Source of the DNA: a virus
Direction: 5' to 3' (one strand)
DNA: 22,452 nucleotides
Virus record (IMG/VR): IMGVR_UViG_3300042549_003501
Coordinates: 1-22,452 of that record
A model generated the notes under the pieces. It saw nothing but the letters and a program-made list of their open reading frames with translations, ran no database searches and was not told the origin of the DNA. The position numbers and the translations under genes are program-made. Below are positions 20,709 to 22,452 of this stretch, piece by piece. The stretch's first letter is position 1, and each line of letters starts with the position of its first letter.

Positions 20709-22452
20709 TTAGTACTGTGTTTCGTCAGGTAAAATTGTTTCTCTAGGGAAAAGCACGAAAAAGTCTTTGCTGTCTTTGGGATCGGGTACAGGTGTCGCGC
20801 TTGGTAATCCTGTCCAAGTAGCAGGAACTAAATTATTGTCATAGTTATATGTCAAACTCTTATCTACAGTAAATCTGTCTATTTTAAAGTTTATTTGATT
20901 TAATCGTATTGGATCGTTAACAGGAGTTCTCCAGTTATTTTCTATATTAGCTTTTACTATTTCAGCAAAACCGGGCTTTGTATAACAAATAACCCAAGCT
21001 GGAGTAAATCCTAAGGTACTGCCATTTGCTTGTTGCGATGTCATCCAACTTGGATACAGTCTAAAATTATATTCTTGACCTAATACATCACCCACTTGTT
21101 CTCTCATATTAGGCAAGCTATTAGGATAAAGAGTTCTAGCATATCCCGGTGATAAACTAGTGTAATAACCATTTTGGTAACTAGTATATAAGTTACTTAC
21201 ACTAGTGTACCACGGTCCTAAATTCAAATCTATAAATCTAGGCCAAAATATTTCTTTACTAACACTAACACCCTCAGGATTAATTAAGTTATCAATCACT
21301 GTGCTGTATACTACTTCATATATAATTTCTCCGGCTTCATTTTTAGCAACTGCGGTATTTAATTCACCTAATGTGATATTTCTCCAATAATGATTTTTAG
21401 TAACCGCAGCTACATAAGCATCTAAATCATTGGAGTATATGCCATAAGCATGAACATAAGTTACATTGGTTGCTTTACCGAAATTTGAGTCTTCGGGTCT
21501 GTACAGATATTCATTGGGTATCAGTTGTTCATCATTTAATAAATCTCTAATCAAATTGCGATCTAGGATGCTAGGAGCGCACTTAATATAAAGTGTATCA
21601 GTAGGTTGTACGTATTCTTGTGTTACAGTTAATGTAAATGTTCTAGAAGATTGTACTACTGATGAAAATGAGGGTGAAAATGCTTGAACGGTAAATGTAA
21701 ATGTAGTATTGTCATTTTCATCTAATAACGTATTTGTAGGTTGATATGCCACAGTACCTGAAATATTTCCATTACTTGTTAAAGTTAAGTTCGGCGGTAA
21801 ACTACCATTTATAAGTCTGTATTCTAACGCTACATCAGATTCTGCTACTACACTTAGCGTACTAATACTACTATTTTCTATTTGACCTAGATTAGCGGGG
21901 GTTATCCAAACAATATCACCCACTATATCATTTCTTACAACAAACGAGAAGTTAAATGCCCCTGAAGTTATTGATGGATTACTTGCCTTACTAACCGCTA
22001 CACTAAACGAAAATTCACTGATAGAATCATCAGCTATCATGGGATTACCAGTAATCCATCCAGTGTTGGTATTTCCTGTCAAACCCAAGGGCAGATCAGC
22101 AAAAAGATAAGTTAATACATTATCATCAAAATCTTTTCCTATAACTTTAAAAGAAAATTCATTGTCACTGGTTATTTTACCTATAAACGCATTTTCTGTT
22201 GGAGAATAAGTTAAGCCCTGACTGTCAGGTGGTAATACATAGTAACCAAAATAAGGTGTATCTTGTGTTATCAAGTATGTTGGTGGTCTAGTATTATAAA
22301 TGGTAGGTATTCTAGTATTTTCATTTAAACCAGGACCGCCCTCAGAAGTGGGTAGATTTTGGTTAGTAATTGTAATGCTATAAGATTCTAGATCAGTTCC
22401 TAATAAGCTTTCAAGTGTTAGCGTAAATGAGTATGTTTGTGCGGTTGGTTGA
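20709..22452 (-). CDS. Large virion structural protein with Ig-like repeats (5' end outside window)
   Basis: About 580 codons visible. The frame stays open to the right window edge, so the TTG at 22272-22274 is internal and the N-terminus is missing. The first half has cadherin/He_PIG-type putative Ig repeats: LPLGLTGNTNTGWITGNP and later LPPNLTLTSNGNISGTV, each followed by a FTFTV-type strand. The second half (from about the DTLYIKCAPSILDRNLIRDL segment) is a different domain with many Tyr and Trp (GPWYTSVSNLYTSYQNGYY) and ends in LFPRETILPDETQY. This combination fits a tail-fibre or baseplate-wedge-associated protein. It would be made late. Confidence 0.8.
   Translation of the reverse strand, partial: QPTAQTYSFTLTLESLLGTDLESYSITITNQNLPTSEGGPGLNENTRIPTIYNTRPPTYLITQDTPYFGYYVLPPDSQGLTYSPTENAFIGKITSDNEFSFKVIGKDFDDNVLTYLFADLPLGLTGNTNTGWITGNPMIADDSISEFSFSVAVSKASNPSITSGAFNFSFVVRNDIVGDIVWITPANLGQIENSSISTLSVVAESDVALEYRLINGSLPPNLTLTSNGNISGTVAYQPTNTLLDENDNTTFTFTVQAFSPSFSSVVQSSRTFTLTVTQEYVQPTDTLYIKCAPSILDRNLIRDLLNDEQLIPNEYLYRPEDSNFGKATNVTYVHAYGIYSNDLDAYVAAVTKNHYWRNITLGELNTAVAKNEAGEIIYEVVYSTVIDNLINPEGVSVSKEIFWPRFIDLNLGPWYTSVSNLYTSYQNGYYTSLSPGYARTLYPNSLPNMREQVGDVLGQEYNFRLYPSWMTSQQANGSTLGFTPAWVICYTKPGFAEIVKANIENNWRTPVNDPIRLNQINFKIDRFTVDKSLTYNYDNNLVPATWTGLPSATPVPDPKDSKDFFVLFPRETILPDETQY

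Noticed and set aside
1-22452. tRNA, CRISPR array, integrase or attachment site
   Set aside because: No cloverleaf with a T-arm signature, no regularly spaced repeats and no recombinase motif were seen on either strand.

Overview
The window reads as part of an AT-rich lytic tailed phage genome of the T4-like (contractile-tail, probably marine) type. The main reasons are a T4 gp44-type clamp loader, a PhoH ATPase, virion proteins built from Ig-like and beta-rich repeats, dense TAATG/ATGA gene overlaps, almost all genes on one strand, and several upstream GATAAATA boxes that resemble the T4 late promoter (TATAAATA). No photosynthesis gene, tRNA, CRISPR array or integrase is visible, so the host cannot be named. 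No gene-free stretch exceeds 300 bases; the longest is about 160 bases, upstream of phoH.

Layout, left to right. Positions 1-248 hold the 3' end of an unknown plus-strand gene. Then come minus-strand genes (223-6818). Several of these begin with a short peptide of the form M-[RK]-x-x-E-F-[ILV]-T-E, very close to the capsid-targeting sequence of T4 internal head proteins. They encode a zinc metalloprotease, a sigma-70 region 4 protein with a basic tail, two modular small-domain proteins, a Dps-like ferritin and small unknowns. A late-type promoter at 6843-6850 precedes the six-gene run from the 898-aa modular protein to dps. A GIY-YIG homing endonuclease (6866-7552) sits between this cluster and a glycosyltransferase, behind a strong terminator. 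A nucleotidyltransferase and small virion-type proteins follow (8608-10061), then an unknown 227-aa protein.

The centre (10764-13823) is a dnaJ-clpA pair behind a good sigma-70 promoter whose spacer holds a perfect palindrome. The clpA-like gene has no ATG at its proper N-terminus and appears to start at AUU. Two unknown genes and a short intergenic control region separate this block from the only complete plus-strand gene, phoH (15266-16057), which ends at a shared bidirectional terminator. To the right lie gp44, two consecutive GroES-type co-chaperonins, a short protein matching a piece of bacterial DNA polymerase III alpha, and two large structural proteins, the last of which runs off the window.

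Taken together, the genes suggest a replication module (clamp loader, PhoH, DnaE-like fragment), a proteostasis module aimed at host machinery (DnaJ, ClpA-like unfoldase with an IGF loop, two Cpn10s), and a late, possibly capsid-packaged set of proteins that could be delivered with the DNA. The last is the most interesting inference. It rests on N-terminal peptide similarity and late-type promoters, not on any experiment.
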